Counted from the first letter of the stretch, positions 15,804 through 23,336 are shown. The stretch is DNA of 36,531 bases from Nitriliruptoraceae bacterium (GCA_003561535.1 PWWI01000142.1:1-36531); one strand, 5' to 3'. A program made the numbers and translations. Notes: generated by a model from the sequence alone, not told the origin.

Positions 15804-16133
15804 TCAGCGCCGGTCGCGGATGTGGGCGTGCTCCTGCTCGCAGGCGAGCACGTAGGCCTCGGCCGCCTCGAGGCGTTCGGGGAGACGGGCGCGTTCCTCG
15901 CCGATCACCGCCAGACGAGCGGTCACCGCCTGCGCCATCGGCTGGTCGGTGTGCCGCAGTGCCCGGGTGAGGCGTCGGTCCACCGCATCGAGCAGGGCCT
16001 CACCCTCGCTGGTGGTGCGCCGCAGTCTCTGGGCCTCGGCCAGCAGGTACTCGTCGTAGCGCCGCAGCGCGTCCAGTTCCTCGCGCGCGCGCAGCAGGGC
16101 GAAGTAGGCGGCCTCGACCTCGTCGCGGGGCAC
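15804..16133 (-). CDS. small predicted coiled-coil protein
   Basis: A 109-residue protein dominated by charged helices (for example YFALLRAREELDALRRYDEYLL and IGEERARLPERLEAAEAYVL), with heptad-like Leu/Ala spacing. No membrane segment, signal peptide or metal motif is present. It lies 2 bp after the SRPBCC stop and 3 bp before the next gene, so the three are surely co-transcribed. I do not recognise a family; helix-based pairing with one of its neighbours is possible but not shown. Confidence 0.68.
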   Translation of the reverse strand: MPRDEVEAAYFALLRAREELDALRRYDEYLLAEAQRLRRTTSEGEALLDAVDRRLTRALRHTDQPMAQAVTARLAVIGEERARLPERLEAAEAYVLACEQEHAHIRDRR

Positions 16134-16135
16134 GG

Positions 16136-16573
16136 TCAGGCCTGGGCCTCGGCCTGGTCCTTCAGGCCGTTGAGCCCCTGTTCGAGGATCGCCTTGGCGG
16201 CGCGCTTCTTCATGAAGGCGGGCAGCGGCAGGTCGACGTCGACCTCGAGGCCGTAGATCACCTCGGTGCCGCCGTCCTCGGTCTCGTACAGCCGGTACTC
16301 CCCGTTGAGTTGCGAGATGAGATCACCCTCGAGCAGGTGCCAGGTGATGTCGTAGTCGACGTACTGGTACTCGATGACGTAGTTGATCTCCGACACCTTC
16401 GCATCGACGGTGAACCGCGCGCGGTGCGGCGACCCGTCGTCGTTGGCTTCGAGGACCTCGGTGATGCGGACCCCGCTCGCCCACTCGGGGTAGGTCGACA
16501 GGTCCGTGATCACGTTCCACACCACGTCCGGTGTTGCGCCGATCTGCATCGTCTCCTTGACCTTCTGCCCCAC
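16136..16573 (-). CDS. SRPBCC (START/Bet v1-like) family protein
   Basis: A 145-residue protein of the cyclase/dehydrase-like SRPBCC group, which builds a hydrophobic ligand cavity. It opens with KVKETMQIGATPDVVWNVITDLSTYPEWASGVR, the typical first strand, two helices and the Tyr-Pro-Glu-Trp turn. It proceeds through paired strands (RARFTVDAKVSEINYVIEYQY) and ends in a long helix (KRAAKAILEQGLNGLKDQAEA). In actinobacteria such proteins bind lipids or polyketides, or act as small accessory proteins; no ligand can be named. First of a three-gene cluster with two unknown small genes. The start is supported by AGGAGG 7-12 nt upstream. Confidence 0.85.
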   Translation of the reverse strand: MGQKVKETMQIGATPDVVWNVITDLSTYPEWASGVRITEVLEANDDGSPHRARFTVDAKVSEINYVIEYQYVDYDITWHLLEGDLISQLNGEYRLYETEDGGTEVIYGLEVDVDLPLPAFMKKRAAKAILEQGLNGLKDQAEAQA

Positions 16574-16587
16574 CGCTGTCTCCTCCT

Positions 16588-16626
16588 GCCCAAGATGTGG
16601 GCGTGATCCGCCGTGACGTCGGCGGA
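16588..16626 (-). terminator. tandem stem-loops between the nuclease gene and the SRPBCC gene
   Basis: TCCGCCG (16607-16613) and CGGCGGA (16620-16626) form a 7-bp stem with a 6-nt loop; GCCCA/TGGGC at 16588-16602 forms a second, 5-bp stem. They lie 21 bp after the nuclease stop, on the same strand, and 15 bp before the SRPBCC start. TAGGCT on the minus strand at 16631-16626 could be a -10 hexamer of the next gene. Termination is inferred, without a T-tract. Confidence 0.4.
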
Positions 16627-16646
16627 GCCTAACGCCCTGAGCGGGC

Positions 16647-17666
16647 TCAGGTGTCGAGTCCTCGTTCGGTGGCGAGCCGGGCGATGCCGGCCTCGAGCTC
16701 CCGCAGCTCCCGGACCTCCCGGCGCAGCCGTCGCCGCAACTGCTCGGCGGTGGTGACAGCGGCCCCGAAGGTGTCGTCGGCCTCGCCCTCCCACGCCGGG
16801 CAGACCGCCCGGTGGTCGCACCAGTCGCACAGCCGGTTCGGGACGGTCTCGAACCGCTCGGCGCGGATCGCGGCGGCGGTCTCCAGCACCGTCGCGCGAG
16901 CCGCCTCGAGGTCGAGCTCCTCGAGGCCCACGATGACCTCGAGGCCGGGCACCACGAAGTCCAGGGCGACGGTCCTTGGCAGGGCCCCGTACAGGTGCCG
17001 GCAGGCCAGGGCGTACAACGCCAACTGGAGGGAGGCCGCCACCTCGCTGCGGGGTCGGGCGCGGCGGTTGGTCTTGTAGTCGATCACGTGCAGGTCACCG
17101 TCCGCATCGACGTCGACCCGGTCGATGGAGCCCACCACCACGGCCTCGTAGGCGAAGGGGACCTCGAACCACGCCTCCGTCGCCGCCGTGGTCCGGCCCG
17201 GTGGCCGCTGTCGGGCGTGGTAGCGACGCAGCACCTGCTGCGCGTGCCGGTAGTGGGCCACCTGTTCCTCACGCGGGAGGTCCGCGAACCCGCGGGTGTC
17301 CCAGGCGTCGTACAGGAAGCCGAGCAGCTCGTCCTCGCTCGGTGGGTCGGGGAGCTTGCGGTCGTGGAACGCTTCCAGGGCCCCGTGGATCGAGGTGCCG
17401 AAGGACAGGTGAGGGCTCGGCTGGGTGGGGAGCCGGTCCACGTAGCGGAAGCGGAACTTGCGCGGACAGGTGCGGTAGGTGTCGATCCGGCTGAACGACA
17501 GGCGGATCCGGCCCTGCGCGTCGGTCAGCGGCGGGGCGGTCGGCTCGAACTCGCCGAAGGTGCCGGGCGGGGCATCCTCCACCTCCAGGAGCCGGGGTGC
17601 CGCGCCGTCCTCGGAGGCGGACGGGAGCCGCGAGGGACCCTGGCTGCCCGCGTTCGGGGAGCTCAT
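16647..17666 (-). CDS. RecB-like PD-(D/E)XK nuclease with putative Fe-S cluster
   Basis: A 339-residue stand-alone nuclease related to the C-terminal domain of AddB/RecB and to Cas4. Catalytic elements: H94 (FGTSIHGALE), D182 (VGSIDRVDVD), D196-x-K198 (HVIDYKTNRR) and the QxxxY motif at 214-218 (LQLALY). C67 (RTCPRKFRFRY) with C280, C283 and C289 (LCDWCDHRAVCPAWEG) gives the four-Cys iron-sulfur pattern that staples this fold. It should cut single-stranded DNA or trim DNA ends during repair; M. tuberculosis has a comparable gene (Rv2119). The ATG at 17666 overlaps the upstream phosphatase stop by 4 nt. The last 45 residues form a charged helix. Confidence 0.87.
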   Translation of the reverse strand: MSSPNAGSQGPSRLPSASEDGAAPRLLEVEDAPPGTFGEFEPTAPPLTDAQGRIRLSFSRIDTYRTCPRKFRFRYVDRLPTQPSPHLSFGTSIHGALEAFHDRKLPDPPSEDELLGFLYDAWDTRGFADLPREEQVAHYRHAQQVLRRYHARQRPPGRTTAATEAWFEVPFAYEAVVVGSIDRVDVDADGDLHVIDYKTNRRARPRSEVAASLQLALYALACRHLYGALPRTVALDFVVPGLEVIVGLEELDLEAARATVLETAAAIRAERFETVPNRLCDWCDHRAVCPAWEGEADDTFGAAVTTAEQLRRRLRREVRELRELEAGIARLATERGLDT

Positions 17667-18463
17667 GCTCCGCGGTCGCGGTCGCGGTCCTGGTCGTCGG
17701 TCGCGAGCAGCGTGAGCACCGCCTCGTGGAGGTGGCCGTTGGTGCTCAGCGCGCTCCCCCCGTCGGCCGTCGGCACCCCGTCGAGATCGGTGAACCGCCC
17801 ACCCGCCGCCTCGACGATGACCTTGACAGCCACCAGGTCCCACAGGCTGACCGCTGCCTCCACGGTGACGTCGGTGCTGCCGGCCGCAACCAGGCAGTGG
17901 TTCCAGAAGTCGCCGTAGCCCCGTTGCCGGGCGGTGGCGCCGGTCAGCCGCGCCGGTGCCGAGGCCAGCCCGCGGTCGGCGAAGTAGCGCAGGCCACCGA
18001 AGGCGACCTCCGCGTCGGCGAGTCGGTCGATGTCACTGACGGCGATCGACCGGCCGTCCTGGCGTGCCCCCCCGCCTGCGACCCCGTCGAACCGGGTGCC
18101 CAGCGCCGGAGCCGAGGCGACCCCGACCACGTCCTCGCCCTCGACCTGCAGGCCGATGAGGGTGGCGAACACCGGGTTGCCCTTGACGAAGTTCGTGGTC
18201 CCGTCGATCGGGTCGATGACCCACCGTGGGGCGTTCGGCGGGCCCTCGAGGCCGTCCTCCTCCCCCAGCACGGCGTGGTCGGGGAAGCGGTCGCGGAGCG
18301 CAGCCCGCAGGGTGCGCTCGACCTCCTCGTCGACCGCGGTGACCCAGGTCCCGTCCGCTTTGGTCCGAACATCGAGGTGGTGGCGGAAGGCCCGCATCGT
18401 GGCCGCATCCGCCAGGTCAGCCAGCTCGTGGGCCGCGTCCCGGAAGGTCGCGAGGCCGGTCAC
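17663..18463 (-). CDS. inositol monophosphatase family protein (possible HisN-type histidinol-phosphatase)
   Basis: A 266-residue lithium-sensitive-type phosphatase. All metal motifs are present: GEEDG at 67-71, WVIDPIDGTTNFVKG at 81-95 with D84 and D87, and SLWDLVAVKVIVEAAGG with D209. The family hydrolyses inositol phosphate, histidinol phosphate, fructose bisphosphate or PAP, using two or three Mg2+. The Asp-Pro-Ile-Asp-Gly-Thr form and overall length fit actinobacterial HisN or IMPase enzymes, and sequence alone does not decide between them. The GTG at 18463 overlaps the stop of the unknown gene upstream (GTGA), and its own stop overlaps the nuclease start, so three genes form a tight chain. 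Confidence 0.88.
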   Translation of the reverse strand: MTGLATFRDAAHELADLADAATMRAFRHHLDVRTKADGTWVTAVDEEVERTLRAALRDRFPDHAVLGEEDGLEGPPNAPRWVIDPIDGTTNFVKGNPVFATLIGLQVEGEDVVGVASAPALGTRFDGVAGGGARQDGRSIAVSDIDRLADAEVAFGGLRYFADRGLASAPARLTGATARQRGYGDFWNHCLVAAGSTDVTVEAAVSLWDLVAVKVIVEAAGGRFTDLDGVPTADGGSALSTNGHLHEAVLTLLATDDQDRDRDRGA

Positions 18464-18927
18464 CAGTCGAAGGTCATGTCGTCGAAGCGGAGGATGATGT
18501 CGTTGGGCTGCACGGTCAGGGTGACCTCCTCCCGCGGCACCCACAGCGGGATGCAGGGACCCTGACCGGCGTGGCCCATGAGGCAGATCAGCAGCTGTCC
18601 GGAGCTGTCCAGCCCGATGATCTGACGGGCGTAGCTGAGCAGCTCGTGGAACTCCGCCGCACCTGCCCGGCGCTTCTGGTAGGCGGAGGCCCACTTGGAC
18701 TCGGACTTGCCGTAGTTGGCGATGACCTGCCCGGGGCTGAGCTTGGTGATCCCGTTCAGGGACCGCACGGTCTTGAGGGCCTTGTCCTGCTTGACGGCCT
18801 TGCCGACGCGCACGGCAGCCGCCGGGTTGGCGAGCGCGCCTGGGAGGTCGTCGAGCTCGAAGTTGCCGGCCGCCTGGGCCGCCTTCTGGCGCTCGACGGG
18901 GACCTGGATCTCGATCTTGCTGGCCAC
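18460..18927 (-). CDS. hypothetical protein, 155 residues
   Basis: I do not recognise this protein. It starts ASKIEIQVPVERQKAAQAAG, with a helical Lys/Ala-rich first half (VGKAVKQDKALKTVRSLNGITKLSPGQVI) and a more strand-like second half. That half includes SYARQIIGLDSSGQLLICLMGH, then PLWVPREEVTLTVQPNDIIL and a C-terminal RFDDMTFDW. No signal peptide or membrane segment is visible. The GTG at 18927 has GAGGAG 5 nt upstream, so the start is firm. It heads the chain that continues with the phosphatase and the RecB-like nuclease by 4-nt overlaps, so it is a real translated gene. Its upstream flank holds the decayed tRNA-Glu copy. Confidence 0.72.
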   Translation of the reverse strand: MASKIEIQVPVERQKAAQAAGNFELDDLPGALANPAAAVRVGKAVKQDKALKTVRSLNGITKLSPGQVIANYGKSESKWASAYQKRRAGAAEFHELLSYARQIIGLDSSGQLLICLMGHAGQGPCIPLWVPREEVTLTVQPNDIILRFDDMTFDW

Positions 18928-18962
18928 GAACGCTCCTCGAGGTCGGTGCACGCTTGCCGCGC

Positions 18963-18995
18963 GGTACCCCCGACCGGATCCGAACCGGCGTCACC
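18963..18995 (-). repeat. decayed copy of the 3' half of tRNA-Glu (att-like direct repeat)
   Basis: These 33 bases match 19370-19402, the T-arm and acceptor end of the intact tRNA-Glu gene, with a single difference (T-loop TTCGGAT against TTCGAAT). Similarity fades beyond, though TTCA at the anticodon-loop position is still shared. The 5' half does not fold as a tRNA, and the T-loop change hits the normally invariant A58, so it is not a working tRNA. It lies 35 bp upstream of the 155-residue gene. Confidence 0.8.
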
Positions 18996-19121
18996 GTCTG
19001 AAGGCGTCCCCGCAGGGGTTCCGGGGGGTGTCAGGTGCCAGATGGTAGCGCTGGGCGGGGCCTTCGCCTGCGGGCCTTCGCCTTCCTGACCGACGGTATC
19101 GGCCCGGCTGGGGGTGAGCGA

Positions 19122-19195
19122 GATCCCGCCCCTGGTTCCCGCCCCCGGTTCCCGCCCCCCGTTCCCGCCCTCGTTCCCGCCCTGCGTTCCTGCTC
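19122..19195. repeat. six tandem copies of a 10-bp motif at 12-13-bp spacing
   Basis: GTTCCCGCCC occurs exactly at 19135, 19148, 19161 and 19173. Degenerate copies lie at 19122 (GATCCCGCCC) and 19186 (GTTCCTGCTC). Start-to-start distances are 13, 13, 13, 12 and 13 bp. On the minus strand the unit is GGGCGGGAAC. No reading frame through it looks real. It may be protein-binding iterons or simple repeat expansion. Confidence 0.75.
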
Positions 19196-19207
19196 CCGCG
19201 CCGATCA

Positions 19208-19258
19208 GTTGCTCGCGCACCGTGGCAGGACCTGTCCCCGCTGCGGTGCGCGAACAAC
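19208..19258 (-). repeat. long inverted repeat downstream of tRNA-Glu
   Basis: GTTGCTCGCGCACCG (19208-19222) and CGGTGCGCGAACAAC (19244-19258) are 15-bp arms with one mismatch around a 21-nt loop. In RNA from the minus strand the mismatch becomes a G-U pair, so the stem would be continuous. It lies about 110 bp beyond the 3' end of tRNA-Glu. It could be a processing or termination structure for the tRNA transcript, or part of an unannotated small RNA or mobile remnant. Confidence 0.55.
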
Positions 19259-19368
19259 GTGACCGCCAGGCTCCCCATGGCGCCGGCCCCCGGACGTCCC
19301 TGCTCCGGCACCGCCTGGGCGCGGACGCCGGACGGGGCATCCGGGACACCCTGACCTGCGGCTTTGCG

Positions 19369-19444
19369 TGGTACCCCCGACCGGATTCGAACCGGCGTCA
19401 CCACCTTGAAAGGGTGGGATCCTAGGCCGCTGGACGACGGGGGC
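19369..19444 (-). tRNA. tRNA-Glu (anticodon UUC)
   Basis: The minus strand reads GCCCCCG as the 5' acceptor arm (19444-19438) and CGGGGGT then A and CCA at the 3' end (19379-19369). The D-arm contains CCAGCGGCCTAGG. The anticodon arm is CCACC-CTTTCAA-GGTGG with anticodon TTC. The T-arm is GCCGG-TTCGAAT-CCGGT. All four stems pair, with G1-U72 at the acceptor tip. CCA appears to be encoded. The gene lies 32 bp after the lnt stop on the same strand, with no obvious promoter between, so it may be co-transcribed. Its 3' half is copied at 18963-18995. Confidence 0.95.
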
Positions 19445-19476
19445 AACGACCGCGCGAGCGCACGGTCGCGGGCAGG

Positions 19477-21075
19477 CTACCCGTCACCCACGATGCTGCG
19501 GCGACGCTGCACGAACCCCCGGCCGAGCGGCACCGCCGCCAGCAGCACCCCGAGGCGGGTCAGCCATCCCAGCACGTCACCGACGACCAGGTAGGGGGTG
19601 AGGCCGCTGACCAGCGGGAGTTCCGCGCGGATCGAGTCGACGGTGAACAGCTCCGTGGCCTGCTCCAGCTCGCCGTCCGGGCCCACGAAGGCCGAGGAGC
19701 CGCTGAGCGCCGCGTGGACGAACCACCGACCGGTCTCCACCGCGCGCAGCTGGGTCTGGGCCAGGTGCTGGGCGGGCTCGGCCGAGTCGCCGAAGCTCGC
19801 GTCGTTGGTCAGCGAGAACACGATCCGGGCGGGCTCCTCGCCCGCCAGCACGTTCGAGCGGACGACGTCGGTGAAGACCGTCTCGAAGCAGATGATCACC
19901 GCCGCCGTGACGCCGTCGACGATCTCCATCGACTGGGGTTGGGTGGCGGGTCGGGCGTCCCGCGGGATCTGCTCCAGGGGTGGGAACCACTCCAGCAGGG
20001 GGCGCAGCGGGATGAACTCGCCGAAGGGCACGAGCCGTCGCTTGACGTAGCGGTCGATCTCGTGGAACCCGTCCTCGAGCAGCAGGGCGGCGATCAGGCG
20101 TTCGGTGGCCGGATCGGGCCCATCCAGGCTGGCGCCGGTGAGCAGGCGGCCGCTGGCGGCCGCGGCGTCACCTGCCAACTCGCCGAGCACCTCGCCCCGG
20201 GGCGTGAAGGGGTCGCGGTCCACGCTGGACTCGGGCCACACGGTCAGCTCCGGTGCCCCGTCCCGGTCGATCGCGGCCAGCGTCTCGGTCTTGAGAGCGG
20301 TGGTGATGCGCAGAGGCGCGTCGGGGTCGGGCTCCTCGAGCTCCCAGTGGCGGACGTCGTTGCCCTGGACCGCCAGCACCTCGAGGCTGCCCTCGGTCGC
20401 CGGGGGCTCCACGGTGAGGAGCACCGAGGTCATCAGCCCGCCGACCAGGAAGGCGAGAGGGACACGGGTGCGACGATCGAGGTCGCGCTCCAGGTCACCC
20501 TCCTGCCGGGCCCGGAAGGCCGAGGTGGCCATGACGATCGCGACGGCTGCCGCCGCGCTGATCAGCACCACCAGGAAGGTGATACCCCGGCCACCGAGGA
20601 TCCGCGCCGTCGGCAGGAGCCAGGAACCGTCGACGTGCGCGTAGGCGATGGCCCCCCACTCGAACCCGTTCAGCGGCCACACGGCGCGCCAGGCATCGAT
20701 CCCGGTCCACACCACGGCGGCGACCAGCGGCAGGGTCCGCCACTTGAGAGCCGGGGTCAGCAGCGCGGCCAGCGCCCCCATCCACACCGCCTGGACGGCG
20801 ACCAGCAGGCCCCACCCGACGACTCCGGCGGGCAGGAGCAACCAACTCAGCAGCGGCCCGTAGGTGCTCACCCCCGCGAGCAGGCCGAGGCGGAAGGAGC
20901 GCGGCCGGCGGCCCTGGGCCGCCGCCAGCTCCGATTCGACCCACAACGCAGCCAGCAGCAGTCCGGGGGCTGCGAAGGTCAACGCCCACCAGCCGACGGG
21001 TGGGTGGGCAGCCAGCAGCGCGAGGCCGGAAGCGGCCGCGAGCGCGGGTGGCAGCGCGGCGCGCGCCGGGCTCAC
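19477..21075 (-). CDS. lnt: apolipoprotein N-acyltransferase
   Basis: A 532-residue membrane enzyme that adds the third acyl chain to the N-terminal Cys of lipoproteins. An N-terminal membrane domain of several helices (residues 1-180, with another near 207-222) precedes an extracytoplasmic nitrilase-like domain. The catalytic triad is visible: E282 (TVWPESS), K345 (VKRRLVPFGEFIP) and C396 (VIICFETVF). A last hydrophobic segment near 500 anchors the C-terminus. The expected substrates include the BMP lipoprotein of this window. The GTG start overlaps the DUF4193-like gene stop by 4 nt. It ends in TAG. No dolichol-mannose synthase domain is fused, unlike M. tuberculosis Ppm1. Confidence 0.9.
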   Translation of the reverse strand: MSPARAALPPALAAASGLALLAAHPPVGWWALTFAAPGLLLAALWVESELAAAQGRRPRSFRLGLLAGVSTYGPLLSWLLLPAGVVGWGLLVAVQAVWMGALAALLTPALKWRTLPLVAAVVWTGIDAWRAVWPLNGFEWGAIAYAHVDGSWLLPTARILGGRGITFLVVLISAAAAVAIVMATSAFRARQEGDLERDLDRRTRVPLAFLVGGLMTSVLLTVEPPATEGSLEVLAVQGNDVRHWELEEPDPDAPLRITTALKTETLAAIDRDGAPELTVWPESSVDRDPFTPRGEVLGELAGDAAAASGRLLTGASLDGPDPATERLIAALLLEDGFHEIDRYVKRRLVPFGEFIPLRPLLEWFPPLEQIPRDARPATQPQSMEIVDGVTAAVIICFETVFTDVVRSNVLAGEEPARIVFSLTNDASFGDSAEPAQHLAQTQLRAVETGRWFVHAALSGSSAFVGPDGELEQATELFTVDSIRAELPLVSGLTPYLVVGDVLGWLTRLGVLLAAVPLGRGFVQRRRSIVGDG

Positions 21076-21488
21076 GCGCAGTCGCGGCAGAGCAGGCGGT
21101 CGGGGTCGGCGAGCTGGGTCTCACGTTTGGCCATGAAGCAGCCACGGCACACGAACTCGCCGTCGCGCAGTCCCTCGATCTCGTCATCGTCGCCGTCGTC
21201 GTCCTCGACCGGGGCGACCGGAGCGTCGTCGTCGAACTCGGCGTCGGGCGGGACGACGGTGATCCCGGGGGTGTCCTCGTCCTCCTCGCCGGCGTCCTCG
21301 GCCGCGAGCTGCTGCTCGAGGTCGGCGTCGACGCCGTCCTCCTCGTCCTCGTCCTCGTCTGAGGCCTCGTCCTCGTCGAGCTCGACCTCGAGGTCAGGCT
21401 CCTCGTCCTCGAGGAAGGGGTCGTCCTCCACCTCGTCATCGAGGGGGTCCGGTTGGGCCTCGTCGGCCTGGACTGGGCGTGCGCTCAC
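21072..21488 (-). CDS. highly acidic DUF4193-like zinc-ribbon protein
   Basis: A 138-residue protein. Residues 7-108 are dominated by Asp and Glu (for example DEDEASDEDEDEEDGVDADL). The C-terminus is a compact four-Cys knuckle: C114, C117 (EFVCRGCFMAKRETQL) and C134, C137 (LLCRDCA). The arrangement, an acidic region then a C-x2-C-F...C-x2-C ribbon, matches actinobacterial DUF4193 proteins, whose function is not established. The acidic tract here seems unusually long. The GTG at 21488 has CAGGAG 7 nt upstream, so I did not use the longer frame to 21602. The stop overlaps lnt by 4 nt. The ribbon suggests zinc binding and perhaps contact with the transcription machinery, which is inference. Confidence 0.78.
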   Translation of the reverse strand: MSARPVQADEAQPDPLDDEVEDDPFLEDEEPDLEVELDEDEASDEDEDEEDGVDADLEQQLAAEDAGEEDEDTPGITVVPPDAEFDDDAPVAPVEDDDGDDDEIEGLRDGEFVCRGCFMAKRETQLADPDRLLCRDCA

Positions 21489-21623
21489 GCAGGAGCTCCT
21501 GATCGCCGATGCACCGGTCGACACCGGCGCGAGCGCGGTTCGTACCAGAGGTGGATGCCTGGATGCAACCGCAGCCGAGGACCGTCGACCGGGGCCGCTC
21601 ATGCCGGGCTCAGCAGCCTGCGC

Positions 21624-23336
21624 TCAGTTGCCCGGTGCCGGGGGGAGAGGGGCGTCGCCGTGGGAGACCCGGCCGTGCACCACGGTCAGTACGCAGCGAG
21701 CGCCGCGGGGGTCGTCGGCGGCGTAGGGATCACCCTCGAACACGGCCAGATCGGCGCGCATCCCGGCGCGGACGATCCCCGCGAACCGGTCCTGGCGGGC
21801 CGCGGTCCGGCCTCCGAGGGTGGACATCGACACCGCCTCCATCCGCCCCACCGAGTGCCGCGGCTCCGGGTGGTGCTCCGCCGCGTGGATGATGCCCCAG
21901 GGATCCATGGGGAACACGGTCGCGTCGGAGCCGAAGGCGATCGAGATACCGCGGTCGGCCAGCGCACGGAACGGGTTGGTCCATGCCGCGCGGTCGGGGC
22001 CGAGCCGCGCGCCGTACATCCCTCCAGCACCGCCCCACCGGGCCTCGGTCCCGGGCTGGGCCGAGATCAGGAGCCCGAGGTCGGCGATGTCGTCGAGCAG
22101 GGTCGGGGTGACCACCTCGGCGTGTTCGATCCGGTGTCGACCGCGCGGGATCGCGTCCTCGTGGCCATGGGCATCGAGGTGGTCGGCCACCGCACGCCAG
22201 CAGCGCACGACCTGGCTGAGCGCGGCGTCGCCGACGGCGTGGACCCCGGTCTGCAGGCCCGCCCGGGTCGCGTCGAGGAACCACCGCGTCAGGGTCTCGT
22301 CGTCGTACTCCAGGTGCCCGCTGACCGCCGGTGCGTCCGCGTAGGGTGCGAGCAGCGCGGCCGTGTGCGCCCCCAGTGAGCCATCCAGGAGCACGTCCCC
22401 GCCGACGTGGCGGAGATCACGTTCCAGGGGCACGTCGATCTCCAGCGAGCTCCAGTAGGGCACCACCTCGACGGGCCACTGACCGGTCACCCAGGCGTCG
22501 AAGTCGCTGAGCCCCATGATGTCGGGGCCCCCCATCTCGTGGACGGAGGCGATGCCGAGCGAGGCGGCCTGCCGGGTCGCGGTGCGGCGGGCCTCTGCCA
22601 GCTCCACCTCGCTCATGGCTCCGACGGACCAACGCCGGACGACGTGGTTGGCCTCGCGGCGGATCCCCCCGGTCGGGCCCGCGTCGGAGAGTTCGATGCC
22701 CTCTGCCCGGGCCAGCGGTGCGGCGGCCAGGGGGGTCCGATCGATCAGGCCCGCGTGGCCATCGACGCGGGACAGGTAGACGGCCTGTCCGGGCGCGGCC
22801 CGCGACAGCGCGTCGGGGTCCGGGAGCGCGTCGGGGAAGCGGTAGGGGTCCAGCCCGTGCCCCCAGATCACGCGACCGGTGTGCTGCCCGGCGTAGGTCG
22901 CCACCGCCCGCAGCAGCTCCTCGCCCGAGCTGACACCGGAGAGGTCCAGGCCGCACAGGCTCAGTCCCGACATGGTCAGGTGGGCATGGGCGTCGACGAA
23001 GGCCGGCCCGATCACGCAACCGTCGAGGTCGAGCCGGGATCGGTAGGGCGGCGCGTTGGCCTCGTCGTCCCCGACCCACACCACGCGACTCCCCCGGATC
23101 ACCATCGCCCGGGCCCGGGTCCTACCACGGCCGAGGGTGATGATCCGATCGGCCGTCAGCAGCGTGCCACGGGTCGGCGCCCCCGCCGCCCGTGGGCTCG
23201 CGGGCCGCGCCGCGCTGCTCAGTCCCGCCGGTGGTTCCACGGCCATGCCGAGCGCAGGCGGCGCAGGCATGGCGACCTTCGGTGTGCTCGGCGCGGCACC
23301 ACGTGCCGGGCCGGCCGCCGTGCTGTGTGCCGTCAC
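21624..23336 (-). CDS. amidohydrolase family protein (YtcJ-like)
   Basis: A metal-dependent hydrolase of about 570 residues. Metal ligands are visible: VDAHAHL (HxH at about 117-119), TGVHAVGD, RHRIEHAEVV and AFGSDATVF. The N- and C-terminal strands form the small beta-sandwich typical of the family (VIRGSRVVWVGDD; GMRADLAVFEGDPY and VHGRVSHGD). YtcJ-type members act on amide or ester bonds of small molecules; the substrate is not predictable. The GTG at 23336 has CGGAG 8 nt upstream and lies just below a promoter-like extended -10, which argues against the upstream in-frame start at 23414. The first 50 residues are Ala/Pro-rich and could be shortened if ATG at 23246 is used. Confidence 0.82.
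   Translation of the reverse strand: MTAHSTAAGPARGAAPSTPKVAMPAPPALGMAVEPPAGLSSAARPASPRAAGAPTRGTLLTADRIITLGRGRTRARAMVIRGSRVVWVGDDEANAPPYRSRLDLDGCVIGPAFVDAHAHLTMSGLSLCGLDLSGVSSGEELLRAVATYAGQHTGRVIWGHGLDPYRFPDALPDPDALSRAAPGQAVYLSRVDGHAGLIDRTPLAAAPLARAEGIELSDAGPTGGIRREANHVVRRWSVGAMSEVELAEARRTATRQAASLGIASVHEMGGPDIMGLSDFDAWVTGQWPVEVVPYWSSLEIDVPLERDLRHVGGDVLLDGSLGAHTAALLAPYADAPAVSGHLEYDDETLTRWFLDATRAGLQTGVHAVGDAALSQVVRCWRAVADHLDAHGHEDAIPRGRHRIEHAEVVTPTLLDDIADLGLLISAQPGTEARWGGAGGMYGARLGPDRAAWTNPFRALADRGISIAFGSDATVFPMDPWGIIHAAEHHPEPRHSVGRMEAVSMSTLGGRTAARQDRFAGIVRAGMRADLAVFEGDPYAADDPRGARCVLTVVHGRVSHGDAPLPPAPGN

Noticed and set aside
18963-19040. Second functional tRNA gene
   Set aside because: The T-arm and acceptor end are present, but the D-arm and 5' acceptor do not form and the T-loop A58 is changed to G.
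19035-19425. Short open frames in the tRNA-Glu intergenic tract
   Set aside because: They run through the tandem repeats and tRNA sequence, lack ribosome sites and have composition unlike the surrounding genes.
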